A stretch of DNA of 64,000 nucleotides from Pseudodesulfovibrio portus (GTDB taxonomy: Bacteria; Desulfobacterota; Desulfovibrionia; Desulfovibrionales; Desulfovibrionaceae), in NCBI RefSeq assembly GCF_026000375.1, contig NZ_AP026708.1, forward strand, positions 250,501 through 314,500, in the 5' to 3' direction. The position numbers and the translations under genes are program-made. This document shows, piece after piece, positions 53,517-64,000 of this stretch. Numbering within the stretch: position 1 is the stretch's first letter; each line of letters opens with the position of its first letter. The notes under the pieces are model-generated. The model was not told the origin of the DNA. It searched no databases and saw nothing but the letters and a program-made list of their open reading frames with translations.

Positions 53517-54056
53517 TCAGTATCCGGGATCGATGAGGCCGTAATCGCCGTTCTTACGTTTGTAGATCACATTCACACCCTCGGTCTCCGCATTGCGGAA
53601 GACAAGGAACTCGTTTTCGAGCGCATCAAGTTGCATGGCGGCTTCGTCTATGGACATGGGCTTGGGCACATATTCGTCCGTGCCCACTATCTTGGGGGCT
53701 TCCCCGGGAGTCTTGTCCTCGTAGGTGAGGACGTTCATCATCACCTTGTTGCCCCGCGCCTTCTTGACCCGGCTCTTCTGCTTTTCACGCATTTTCCTGA
53801 GTTGGGCTTCGAGCTTGTCCAGCACCATGTCGATGGTGGAGTACATGTCCTCGGAGTCCTCGTACGCAGATATATGTATGCCTTCGGAATTGAGAATCAC
53901 GTCGGCCTTGTGACGATATTTGTCGACCAGCAGATTGACCTGAAGATCGGATTCCGCATCGGAAACGTATTTTGCCACTTTTTCAAATCGCTTGTTCGCG
54001 TAGCCCTTGAGATGATCGGACGGCTCGAAGTTCTTGAAAGTGAAGCTGATGTTCAT
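53517..54056 (-). CDS. hpf: Ribosome hibernation promoting factor, long form
   Basis: A 179-residue protein. The N-terminal S30AE domain spans about 1-100 (ISFTFKNFEPSDHLKGYANKRFEKV). The C-terminal dimerisation domain about 120-178 includes VGTDEYVPKPMSIDEAAMQLD. The extra C-terminal domain marks the long HPF class, which dimerises 70S ribosomes by itself. It lies between rpoN (37 bases) and ptsN (2 bases). Confidence 0.94.
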   Translation of the reverse strand: MNISFTFKNFEPSDHLKGYANKRFEKVAKYVSDAESDLQVNLLVDKYRHKADVILNSEGIHISAYEDSEDMYSTIDMVLDKLEAQLRKMREKQKSRVKKARGNKVMMNVLTYEDKTPGEAPKIVGTDEYVPKPMSIDEAAMQLDALENEFLVFRNAETEGVNVIYKRKNGDYGLIDPGY

Positions 54057-54092
54057 ACGCTGCCTCCTTGGTAGAAGTCCGGCAAACAGTGG

Positions 54093-55502
54093 TTAGAAAT
54101 ACTGCTTGCGTTTGGAAGACGAAGGGATGCCCATGGCCGAGCGATACTTGGCGACCGTGCGCCGGGCGATGTTCACCTCGAGCTTGTCCTTGAGGATTTC
54201 ACCGATCCGTTCATCACTCAGCGGCTTCTTCGTATCTTCACCTGCTATCATCTGCTTGATGAGCGCCTTGACGCTCTCCGAACCCACCTGGGAACCGTCA
54301 TCAAGATCCAAGGCCGAATTGAAGAAGAACTTCAGTTCGTAGATCCCGTGCGGCGTCGAGACGTACTTGTTGGTAGTGATACGACTGACGGTGGATTCAT
54401 GCATCTCGATATCCTCGGCCACCTCCTTGAGAATCAATGGTTTGAGCTTTGTCACGCCATCGATGAAGAATTCCCGCTGAAAGCGGACAATGCTCTCAAC
54501 TACTTTATACAGCGTCCTCTGCCTCTGGTACAGGCTTTTCATGAGCCATGCAGCAGAACGCATCTTTTCCTGGAAATATTCCTTTTCCTTGTCGGCGGCC
54601 CCTTTCATGGAATCCATGTAAAAGGTGTTCATCTGCAACCGGGGCAGGCCATCCTCATTCAGGATGATGACGAAATCCTCTCCGTATCGGTAAACATACA
54701 CGTCCGGGCTGACGTAATGAGGCTCGTTGCTGGAAAAATTGGTGCCCGGCATGGGGTCCAGCGTCTGCAGGAGGTCAAGGTACTCCTTGAGCTCGTCCAT
54801 GGACAACTTGAACTTGCGGGCCAGGGGCTTGTAGCGGTTCTTCTCCAGGTCCTCCAGATGGTCCTTGACCAGGGAGACCAGGATCGGATCATCGAGGCCG
54901 AGAACTTCCATCTGGACGAGAAGACACTCCTGTGGAGTACGGGCGCCGACCCCGACCGGGTCCAGGCGCTGGATACGCATCAGCAAGTCCTCGACTTCCT
55001 CTGCGGAAGCCTGGACCATCAGCCGTATCTCGTCCACCGACGCCTGAAGATAGCCGTTGGTGTCGAGATTGCCCAGGATGATCTCGCTGATGGCGATCTC
55101 CTGGTCGGTAAAATTGGATAGCCGCATCTGCCAATTCAGGTGGCCTTCAAGGGAGGGCTTGGACGCCAGGCGGGCTTCGAAGGAGAGGCCGTCCTCCGGG
55201 ACTTCGGCATCACGGGCCGTGGCCTGCTTGGACGTGCTGGAAAATTCGCCCAGATAGTTCTCCCAGTCCGCATTGCGCACCAGTTCTTCTTCAGCCTGGG
55301 ATTCGGTCAGCTTCTCCGAGGAATCGTGCACTTCGGCTTCGGTTTCCAACTCATCGAGAAACGGGTTCTCCATGAGTTCCTGCTGCACGGTTTCAAGCAG
55401 CTCCAAACGAGACAACTGCAGCAGCTTGATAGCCTGCTGCAACTGCGGCGTCATGACCAGTTGCTGGGAAAGTTTGAGTTGTTGCCTGAGTTCCAAACCC
55501 AT
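54093..55502 (-). CDS. rpoN: RNA polymerase sigma-54 factor RpoN
   Basis: A 469-residue sigma factor that needs AAA+ activators. The N-terminal activator-interaction region is Gln/Leu-rich (LRQQLKLSQQLVMTPQLQQAIKLLQLSRLEL, residues about 4-34). The core-binding domain is in the middle. The C-terminal HTH and RpoN box ARRTVAKYRSAMGIPSS (about 447-463) recognises the -24 element. Leads the hpf-ptsN-rapZ-EIIA-EIIB-EIIC group. A sigma-54-type promoter candidate is seen before fliM in this window. Confidence 0.96.
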   Translation of the reverse strand: MGLELRQQLKLSQQLVMTPQLQQAIKLLQLSRLELLETVQQELMENPFLDELETEAEVHDSSEKLTESQAEEELVRNADWENYLGEFSSTSKQATARDAEVPEDGLSFEARLASKPSLEGHLNWQMRLSNFTDQEIAISEIILGNLDTNGYLQASVDEIRLMVQASAEEVEDLLMRIQRLDPVGVGARTPQECLLVQMEVLGLDDPILVSLVKDHLEDLEKNRYKPLARKFKLSMDELKEYLDLLQTLDPMPGTNFSSNEPHYVSPDVYVYRYGEDFVIILNEDGLPRLQMNTFYMDSMKGAADKEKEYFQEKMRSAAWLMKSLYQRQRTLYKVVESIVRFQREFFIDGVTKLKPLILKEVAEDIEMHESTVSRITTNKYVSTPHGIYELKFFFNSALDLDDGSQVGSESVKALIKQMIAGEDTKKPLSDERIGEILKDKLEVNIARRTVAKYRSAMGIPSSSKRKQYF

Positions 55503-55592
55503 ATTTACATCTCTGAACCTGCTATAATCGAATTACGTCTGGAAATATTCCATGCGATTTTTTTTCATTCAATACATCATTTCTACACATTC

Positions 55593-55621
55593 AGTATGGC
55601 ACATTCGAGAAAGGGAAGCAA
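55593..55621 (-). promoter_or_regulatory. Predicted sigma-70 promoter of the rpoN operon
   Basis: On the minus strand TTGCTT (55621-55616), a 17-base spacer and CATACT (55598-55593). It lies in the AT-rich 240-base gap between lptB and rpoN, about 90 bases before the rpoN start. The rest of that gap shows no gene and no clear terminator for lptB. Confidence 0.4.
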
Positions 55622-55742
55622 CAAGATTGTTATAACACTCTGTTACTATTGGCAATAAAATGGACATTAATCACTATGAAAAAAGTGTACCAACCTTTGG
55701 GTAAGGTGTAAATCGGGAATCGGCAAAAATGTAGGATGCGGG

Positions 55743-56471
55743 CTACAGGCTGAAGTCTTCGCCCAGGTAGATTTGGCGGGCCTGACTATTCTGGACGATC
55801 TCGTCCGGCGCTCCTTCAAGGATGACAGTGCCCTCGTAGACGAGATAGGCGCGATCGCAGATATTCAAAGTTTCCCGAACGTTATGATCGGATATGAGAA
55901 TACCTATGCCCATGGACTTGAGCACGGAGATGATTTCCTGGATGTCGATGACCGCGATCGGGTCGATGCCCGCAAAGGGCTCGTCAAGGAGGATGAACTG
56001 CGGGTCCATGATCAGGGCCCGGGCAATTTCGAGCCTGCGCCGCTCGCCGCCGGACAGGAACATGGCCGCCTGGTCCGCAAGCTTGGTGATGGTGAACATC
56101 TCCATCAGTTCGTCCGCCCTGGCCATCTGCTCACGAGGCGTCATGGTCGTCTGCTCCAGTATGATCTGGAGATTCTGGCGCACGGTCAGCTTTTTGAAGA
56201 TGGAACTTTCCTGAGGCAGGTAGCTGACTCCCATGCGGGCCCGCTCGTGCAGGGGCTTGTCGGTCATGGGCTCGCCGTTCAGGGAGACAAGCCCGGTATT
56301 GGGCGTGACGATGCCCACCAGCATGTAAAACGTGGTGGTCTTGCCCGCACCGTTGGGGCCAAGCAGGCCGACAACTTCCTTGGGATTCAATTCAAGGTTG
56401 ATGCCGTGCACGACCTCTTTCTGGCCGTATCGCTTGGAGAGGTTCGCCGCCCTCAGTCCGGCTGTCGTCAT
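55743..56471 (-). CDS. lptB: LPS export ABC transporter ATPase LptB
   Basis: A 242-residue ATPase that powers lipopolysaccharide extraction with LptFG. Walker A GPNGAGKTT (about residues 38-46), GVSYLPQESSIFKKLTVRQNL (LptB-specific region, about 84-104), signature LSGGERRRLEIARAL (about 139-153) and Walker B FILLDEPFAGIDP. The start follows the lptA stop with no gap. Last gene of pyrG-kdsA-kdsC-lptC-lptA-lptB. Confidence 0.95.
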   Translation of the reverse strand: MTTAGLRAANLSKRYGQKEVVHGINLELNPKEVVGLLGPNGAGKTTTFYMLVGIVTPNTGLVSLNGEPMTDKPLHERARMGVSYLPQESSIFKKLTVRQNLQIILEQTTMTPREQMARADELMEMFTITKLADQAAMFLSGGERRRLEIARALIMDPQFILLDEPFAGIDPIAVIDIQEIISVLKSMGIGILISDHNVRETLNICDRAYLVYEGTVILEGAPDEIVQNSQARQIYLGEDFSL

Positions 56472-57350
56472 CTACTGCACCTTCAAGTTTTCAGGCGTCA
56501 TGAAGATGGCCTTGACGCGATCCTTGCCGCCTTCGACCTCGGACCGGTTTTCCCTGATATGGAAATTGATGACTTCGCCGGTCAGGCTGTTGGGACCGTC
56601 CTGAAGAAGCGGCTTGTCCTCCATCCGGAGCAGCTGACGATCAACGAAATAGGTCAGCTTGCCGCAGGTGCCCTCGGTGGACTCCTTCTTTGCCTTGACG
56701 TTGCCCTCGGCCACGATCCGTTCAACGGAGTCGGCGGAAAACTTCTTGTCGGTCTTGGAAGCCAGATAGGCGGACAACCGGTCGGCCCACAGGGTCAGCT
56801 GGCCGTGTTCGGCCACCACGTTGCCCACAAAAGACACGACCTTGCCCGACTCGTCATAGGTCATGCGATCGGAAGTGATCTTGACCGGCATCCGACTCGG
56901 GTCCACCCCCACCCTGATGGGATCGATGGAGGGTTCCTCCACCACAGGAGCCTTGATCTCTCCCGGGCCGCTCTGGGCGGGCGCAGCGGATTTGGTGGAG
57001 ACCACGGGAGCATCGGGCTCGGCCTTTGGGGCGGGAGCCGGAGCGCCCTTCTTCCTCGGAATGACTTTGAGATACTTGGCGTTGGCAAACCCGACCGCGC
57101 GGGAAAGCTCCCGTTTGGATTCGTTCAGGTTGAATATTGCCACCCATCCGTCATCGGTCATGAAGTCGGTCTTAACCCGCTGCCCCTTGGCCAGGGTGAG
57201 TACATGCTCACTCGCTCTGTCGGGCTTTTCGCGAACGTTGAGATTGAGGGTGGCTTGGCGGATTTCTCCCCACTCTTCGGCGGCGGCCAGTGAAGGCAGA
57301 AGCAACGCAGCCACGGCAAGCAGGATCGTCAAAGCACGTAGGTTCAACAT
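56472..57350 (-). CDS. lptA: LptA-type LPS transport protein with N-terminal SH3 domain
   Basis: A 292-residue periplasmic protein. ATG 57350 has GAGGAG 9 bases upstream and gives a clear signal peptide (LTILLAVAALLLPSLAAA); an ATG at 57374 is in frame but poorly placed. Residues about 25-95 form a bacterial SH3-like domain (NLNVREKPDRASEHVLTLAKGQRV), then a Pro/Ala-rich linker (about 98-140), then an OstA/LptA beta-jellyroll (about 150-290: ITSDRMTYDESGKVVSFVGNV). E. coli LptA has only the last part. The SH3 addition suggests contact with peptidoglycan or a partner protein. Confidence 0.87.
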   Translation of the reverse strand: MLNLRALTILLAVAALLLPSLAAAEEWGEIRQATLNLNVREKPDRASEHVLTLAKGQRVKTDFMTDDGWVAIFNLNESKRELSRAVGFANAKYLKVIPRKKGAPAPAPKAEPDAPVVSTKSAAPAQSGPGEIKAPVVEEPSIDPIRVGVDPSRMPVKITSDRMTYDESGKVVSFVGNVVAEHGQLTLWADRLSAYLASKTDKKFSADSVERIVAEGNVKAKKESTEGTCGKLTYFVDRQLLRMEDKPLLQDGPNSLTGEVINFHIRENRSEVEGGKDRVKAIFMTPENLKVQ

Positions 57351-57370
57351 CAAAACTACACTCCTCATCG

Positions 57371-57972
57371 TCATTGCAGAGGGTTATCCTCAAGGCCTTG
57401 CGGGGCCAGGAGCGCCTCCACGCCGCCCGCCGCAATCAGCTGGCGGGTGACGAGATCGATCTCCATGGCCTTGGCCGTTATGGTCATGTCCGGACGGCGC
57501 ACGGCAACGCCGCCCTTGAGATACACTTTATCAATCGCGCCGACATAATCAAGAAATTGCGCATCCAGGGCCAGGTCGCCGAGACGACCGCTCACCCCGT
57601 CGTACAGGGTCAGGTTGTCGTTGTTCTGATCAACGTCGCCCCGATCCGCCCGAACGTAAACTTCCTGGCGGTCTTCGCCGAAATAGGCGGTCAACTGCGG
57701 AAACTCCACCCCGATAAGGCCCTTTTCCTGGTTGTACTTCGCTGTCTTGGCGAGCAGTTTCCAGGTCATGACCCCCTGTTTTCCCTGCACCAGTTCGATG
57801 TCCTCGGCGGACACGTCGGCGTCCTCAAGGAGCTGCTGCCGCGTTCTGGGATCGTTCTCGGTGTCGGCCGGCTCCACCAGGGGATCGGAAAAGAACAGCG
57901 TCTTGACCGCGATGCCGAGCACCAGGCCGCCCACGAAAATGAGTATGAAGATCAGAGCCGGACGCCCTTTCA

Positions 57973-57985
<13 letters not shown>
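57371..57985 (-). CDS. lptC: LPS export periplasmic protein LptC
   Basis: A 204-residue bitopic protein: one N-terminal TM helix (about residues 9-28, LIFILIFVGGLVLGIAVKTL), then an OstA-like periplasmic domain (ELVQGKQGVMTWKLLAKTAKYNQEKGLIGVE region) that passes LPS from LptB2FG to LptA. The start overlaps the end of kdsC by 13 bases. The gene order with kdsC upstream and lptA downstream is the conserved LPS transport order. Confidence 0.9.
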
Positions 57986-60967
<2,982 letters not shown>

Positions 60968-61110
60968 TTATAAGAATATATTATGGTCGACAAAGCGCGT
61001 CGCCCATGTTGACTGTCGAGCGTCGGGCAAGTATGTTCCTGCCCATCACGCCGCTGCTTTGCAAATTTTGCAGGGTAGCGAGGTAAAGTCAATACGAAGA
61101 GGAGATTTTC

Positions 61111-61926
61111 ATGGCTCGCGTCAACGCACTCGTCATTACCGGTTACGGGACCAATTGCGACAAGGAATCCGCCTATGCGCTCACCCAGGCCGGTGCCGAC
61201 AATGCTGATATCGTCTTTTTTTCCGACCTGGCCGCCGGTCACGTGAGCATGGACAAATACAACTACCTGCTGTGTCCCGGCGGGTTCCTCGACGGCGACG
61301 ACCTCGGCGCGGCCCAGGCCGCGGCCCTGCGCTGGCGCTGGTCCAACGACGCGGACGGCAAGCCGGTCCTCGATCAGCTCAAGGGATTCTTCGACAACGG
61401 CGGCATCATCCTCGGCATCTGCAACGGCTTTCAGCTGTTGTGCAAGCTCGGCCTGCTCCCGGCCATCGGCGGCAAATACTTCGAACGCCAGGTATCCCTG
61501 TCATACAACGACTCCGGCCGCTTCGAAGACCGGTGGGTGCGGCTCAAGGCCAACCCGGACTCCCCCTGCGTGTTCACCAGGGACATCACCTACCTCGACG
61601 TGCCCATCCGCCACGGCGAAGGCAAGATCATCCCGATGGACGACGCCACCTTCCAGGCCTTGCAGGACAACAACCTGATCGCCGTCCAGTACGTCCACCC
61701 CGACACCAACGAGGTCACCCAGGAATACCCCTACAATCCTAACGGCTCGCCGCTGGGCATCGCGGGCCTGACCGATCCCTCGGGCCGCATCCTGGGGCTC
61801 ATGCCCCACCCCGAGGCATACAACCACCCCACCAACCACCCGTCATGGACGCGCGGCACCGACCCGGACATGCCGCTGGGCCTGGTCATGCTCGAAGCCG
61901 GGGTGCAGTACCTCAAGAACCGGTAG
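61111..61926 (+). CDS. purQ: Phosphoribosylformylglycinamidine synthase, PurQ-type glutaminase subunit
   Basis: A 271-residue class I glutamine amidotransferase. It has CPGGFLDGDDLGAAQAAA (about residues 55-72), the nucleophile Cys104 in LGICNGFQ and the C-terminal His in LMPHPEAYNHP (about 233-243), as in PurQ. It feeds ammonia to PurL in the fourth step of purine synthesis. It is longer than Bacillus PurQ (227) and close to archaeal/deltaproteobacterial forms. No purL or purS is adjacent. GAAGAGGAG precedes ATG 61111. Confidence 0.9.
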   Translation: MARVNALVITGYGTNCDKESAYALTQAGADNADIVFFSDLAAGHVSMDKYNYLLCPGGFLDGDDLGAAQAAALRWRWSNDADGKPVLDQLKGFFDNGGIILGICNGFQLLCKLGLLPAIGGKYFERQVSLSYNDSGRFEDRWVRLKANPDSPCVFTRDITYLDVPIRHGEGKIIPMDDATFQALQDNNLIAVQYVHPDTNEVTQEYPYNPNGSPLGIAGLTDPSGRILGLMPHPEAYNHPTNHPSWTRGTDPDMPLGLVMLEAGVQYLKNR

Positions 61927-61938
61927 GAGCTCCTTTTC

Positions 61939-62427
61939 ATGCCCGCTCCCACGCCACCGCAGCCGCCCCACGGGACGAGCTGGCGCTCGCTCATGGACAT
62001 CGCTTTCGGCGAGGCGTGCCGGGCGCAGGACAAGGGCGAGGCCCCCATTGGGGCGGCCCTGTTCTCCTCCACGGGCGAACTCATCGCCAAGGCGCACAAC
62101 CAACCCATTTCCCTCAATGACCCCACAGGCCACGCCGAGGTGCTCTGCCTTCGCAAGGCGGCGCTCGCCATGGGCAACTACCGGCTGACCGACACCATCA
62201 TGACAGTAACCCTCGAGCCGTGCCTGATGTGCACGGGCGCACTCATCCACGCCCGCGTATCCGGGGTCGTGTTTGCCGCCCGCGACGAACGGGCCGGGGC
62301 CCTGGTGTCCAACCTTGACGGCGCCGCCCTGCCCTTTGCAAACCACAGGATGTGGACCGTGGAAGGCGTCATGTTCGAGGAGTGTTCCGCCCTGCTGAAG
62401 AGATTTTTCCTCATGCGCCGCAAATAG
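61939..62427 (+). CDS. tadA: tRNA-adenosine deaminase-like nucleoside deaminase
   Basis: A 162-residue zinc deaminase. Zinc site H65-A-E67 (TGHAEVLCLRKA) with the catalytic Glu, and P-C95-x2-C98 (LEPCLMCTGALIHARV). The TadA-type body makes inosine 34 in tRNA-Arg(ACG) most likely, although guanine or cytosine deaminases share the fold. An unusual proline-rich N terminus (PAPTPPQPPHG) is present. The ribosome site AGGAGC overlaps the purQ stop region. Confidence 0.87.
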   Translation: MPAPTPPQPPHGTSWRSLMDIAFGEACRAQDKGEAPIGAALFSSTGELIAKAHNQPISLNDPTGHAEVLCLRKAALAMGNYRLTDTIMTVTLEPCLMCTGALIHARVSGVVFAARDERAGALVSNLDGAALPFANHRMWTVEGVMFEECSALLKRFFLMRRK

Positions 62428-62506
62428 CATTTCCCCCCTTTACAATCGGTTTTCACGCGTTATTCTCCCATATCGAAATCAACTCAGATATTCAGGAGAC
62501 AGAAGC

Positions 62507-62884
62507 ATGATACTCGCACTACCCACCCGGGACGGCAACATCGACGATCATTTCGGCCATTGCGACCACTACACCCTGGTCACAGTGGACGACGAGAACA
62601 AGGTCGTTTCCAAAGAACGCATGGATTCCCCTGAGGGATGCGGCTGCAAGTCCGACATCGCCCCGGTCCTGGCCGACAAGGGAGTCAAGGTCATGCTGGC
62701 CGGCAACATGGGCCAGGGCGCGACCAACATCCTGACCGGCGTCGGCATCCAGGTCATCCGAGGCTGCTCCGGCCCCATCGAAGAAGTGGTCGAAAAATGG
62801 CTCTCCGGCGAAATCAAGGACAACTCCATCGTCTGCGACCACCACGACTGCGGCAGTCATGGGCACGACCTCAAACCGCTGTAG
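62507..62884 (+). CDS. NifX/NifB-type dinitrogenase iron-molybdenum cofactor family protein
   Basis: A 125-residue small alpha/beta protein of the Nitro_FeMo-Co family. It begins ILALPTRDGNIDDHFGHCDHYTLV, the standard opening (HFGH) of this family, followed by CGCKSDIAPVLADKGVKVMLAGNMGQGA and a His/Cys-rich tail (CDHHDCGSHGHD). Such stand-alone proteins are common in anaerobes, also without nitrogenase, and probably bind Fe-S or Mo clusters. A bidirectional terminator follows. Confidence 0.9.
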   Translation: MILALPTRDGNIDDHFGHCDHYTLVTVDDENKVVSKERMDSPEGCGCKSDIAPVLADKGVKVMLAGNMGQGATNILTGVGIQVIRGCSGPIEEVVEKWLSGEIKDNSIVCDHHDCGSHGHDLKPL

Positions 62885-62902
62885 CCCCCCCTTTTGAACA
62901 AC

Positions 62903-62939
62903 AAAAAGACCCCGAAGCCCAATGCTTCGGGGTCTTTTC
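62903..62939. terminator. Bidirectional terminator
   Basis: AAAAGACCCCGAAGC (62904-62918) / GCTTCGGGGTCTTTT (62924-62938), a perfect stem with A and T tails for both convergent genes. Confidence 0.95.
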
Positions 62940-62956
62940 GTTACGAGTATGGGCAG

Positions 62957-63988
62957 CTACCTGAGCCGCATCGACTTGACGATGGTGCCGTTGATGAGGA
63001 CCAGCGCGTAGAGCTTTTTCGTGTTGGTGCTCCGTTCAATCTTGAAGGGCACGTATACGACGGGCCAGCTCTTGCCTGTGGAATACACCGGTCGCATGGT
63101 GGACCTGAAATCGGAGTCTTTCCGGTTCTCGAATTCGGAAAAACCGACCTGGATGGCTGAATCCTTGGGTAGCTGGTCCATGAAGTACAGCGCGGCGAGG
63201 AAGCTGCCGCCGCTCTTGGACCTGGACGGGAGCTGCGCTTCGGGTATGGCCTTGGCGGCAACCGCCGACATGCTTGCAAATCCCTTGAGATAGGTGTCGG
63301 GGTCGTTTTTGGCCAGGACTTCATCCATGATGTACATGCTGTACCTCGGATTGTCCGGGTAGATCGGAGCGGAGGCCAACAAAGAGAATTCCTGTATCCC
63401 GAGGGCTTTTGCCATGGCCATGGACGTCTGGGGACCGAGCGCTCCGTCAGCGGTGAGACCGGCCTGTTGCTGAAACGCCGTCACGGCCTCCCGGGCCTCC
63501 TGCTTGGCCTCTTCGGTGCCTGATTTCATGACCGTCTTGTAGTCCGTGATGAAGGCGACGGAATTGGCATTCAACTCCCCTTTCGTCGGTTGCTGCATGG
63601 AGTAGACGGCCATGTCGAGCATCATCTGGGTGCGGCCGTTGGCATCTTCGAACCGACGCAACACCTCGACCATATTGTTGCCGTCCTGCATCGTCCGGAC
63701 GTTGGAAATCCTTGTGTCCGTCTGGGAAAAACCGGTTTCCGGACCGATCAAAGCCACTTGCGCGTTGGGAGCAAGGCGAACAGTTCCGGATTCAGGCGAA
63801 ACGCCTGTCCGAGCGATATCCAGGACGGCTACCGCATTCAGATCAGCACCCGTCAATTTGTCCCCACCCTTGGCCTGAACCTGCACGACGGGCAACACAG
63901 GCGCTGTTGTGGGCTTGGAGGCCACACAGCCGGCGATCAACACAACGGACAAAGCCGCACACATAAACATATTGAATCTATTCTTCAT
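62957..63988 (-). CDS. Lipoprotein with peptidoglycan-binding-like domain, unknown function
   Basis: A 343-residue lipoprotein: signal peptide with lipobox LIAGC (Cys21). No Asp follows the Cys, so outer-membrane sorting is possible. Middle segment AREAVTAFQQQAGLTADGALGPQTSMAMAKAL (about residues 166-197) matches the PG_binding_1 motif (FQ..GL..DG..GP.T). The N-terminal CsgG-like part (LNAVAVLDIARTG...VRTMQDGNNMVEVLRRFEDANGRTQMM) hints at an assembly or secretion role. The upstream region is cut by the window end. Confidence 0.8.
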   Translation of the reverse strand: MKNRFNMFMCAALSVVLIAGCVASKPTTAPVLPVVQVQAKGGDKLTGADLNAVAVLDIARTGVSPESGTVRLAPNAQVALIGPETGFSQTDTRISNVRTMQDGNNMVEVLRRFEDANGRTQMMLDMAVYSMQQPTKGELNANSVAFITDYKTVMKSGTEEAKQEAREAVTAFQQQAGLTADGALGPQTSMAMAKALGIQEFSLLASAPIYPDNPRYSMYIMDEVLAKNDPDTYLKGFASMSAVAAKAIPEAQLPSRSKSGGSFLAALYFMDQLPKDSAIQVGFSEFENRKDSDFRSTMRPVYSTGKSWPVVYVPFKIERSTNTKKLYALVLINGTIVKSMRLR

Positions 63989-64000
63989 ATCCCTGTCCCT

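Overview
The window is about 60% GC bacterial DNA, densely packed with genes. It looks like a sulfate-reducing member of Desulfovibrionales (Desulfovibrio/Pseudodesulfovibrio type). The evidence is the metal-site adenylate kinase of Desulfovibrio type, a ferredoxin-rich split glutamate synthase cluster, a PxxKW cysteine-rich protein, a mannose-type PTS module inside the rpoN-rapZ cluster, and an SSS symporter with a small accessory protein. The genus is inferred; no rRNA, tRNA, CRISPR array or insertion sequence was seen.

Left part (1-25 kb). The tilS 3' end, adk and a methyltransferase read rightward. They face a leftward block: a five-gene glutamate synthase cluster (FMN subunit, polyferredoxin, FAD oxidoreductase, glutaminase, GXGXG subunit) followed by yajC-secD-secF. 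Divergent from it is a transcription attenuator with a phenylalanine-rich leader peptide, ahead of a 44-residue accessory protein and a sodium:solute symporter. Then come dut, an argD-like aminotransferase, prmA, an unusual endonuclease III homologue, an envC-like/ctp/divergent deacetylase envelope module, fliM behind a sigma-54-like promoter, an ABC transporter of unknown substrate, ndk and proC.

Middle part (25-48 kb). Leftward: cbiB, then the macromolecular synthesis cluster rpsU-yqeY-mutS2-dnaG-rpoD, a 57-residue membrane protein, hup and rsmA. Rightward: apt-mtnP-mtaD (methylthioadenosine/adenine salvage), the PxxKW protein, an M20 peptidase, mnmG, a CorC-like CBS protein, lnt, prfB with its +1 frameshift, a GGDEF protein, an FlhG-like ATPase, a second HU-family protein, a probable selenoprotein (UshA-like, in-frame UGA in a CPSU motif with a SECIS-like hairpin) and dapA.

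Right part (48-64 kb). Leftward: a periplasmic solute-binding protein, a Mn-dependent pyrophosphatase, and the regulatory cluster rpoN-hpf-ptsN-rapZ-EIIA-EIIB-EIIC. EIIC is frameshifted in a run of nine A/T pairs and no EIID follows. Upstream lies pyrG-kdsA-kdsC-lptC-lptA-lptB, which links CTP, KDO and LPS transport. Rightward: purQ, a tadA-like deaminase and a NifX-like protein. A leftward lipoprotein closes the window.

The three strongest signals are the complete Phe attenuator in front of a transporter (10.64-10.83 kb), the UGA-containing UshA-like reading frame (46.78-47.64 kb), and the homopolymer frameshift in the PTS EIIC gene (51.20 kb).
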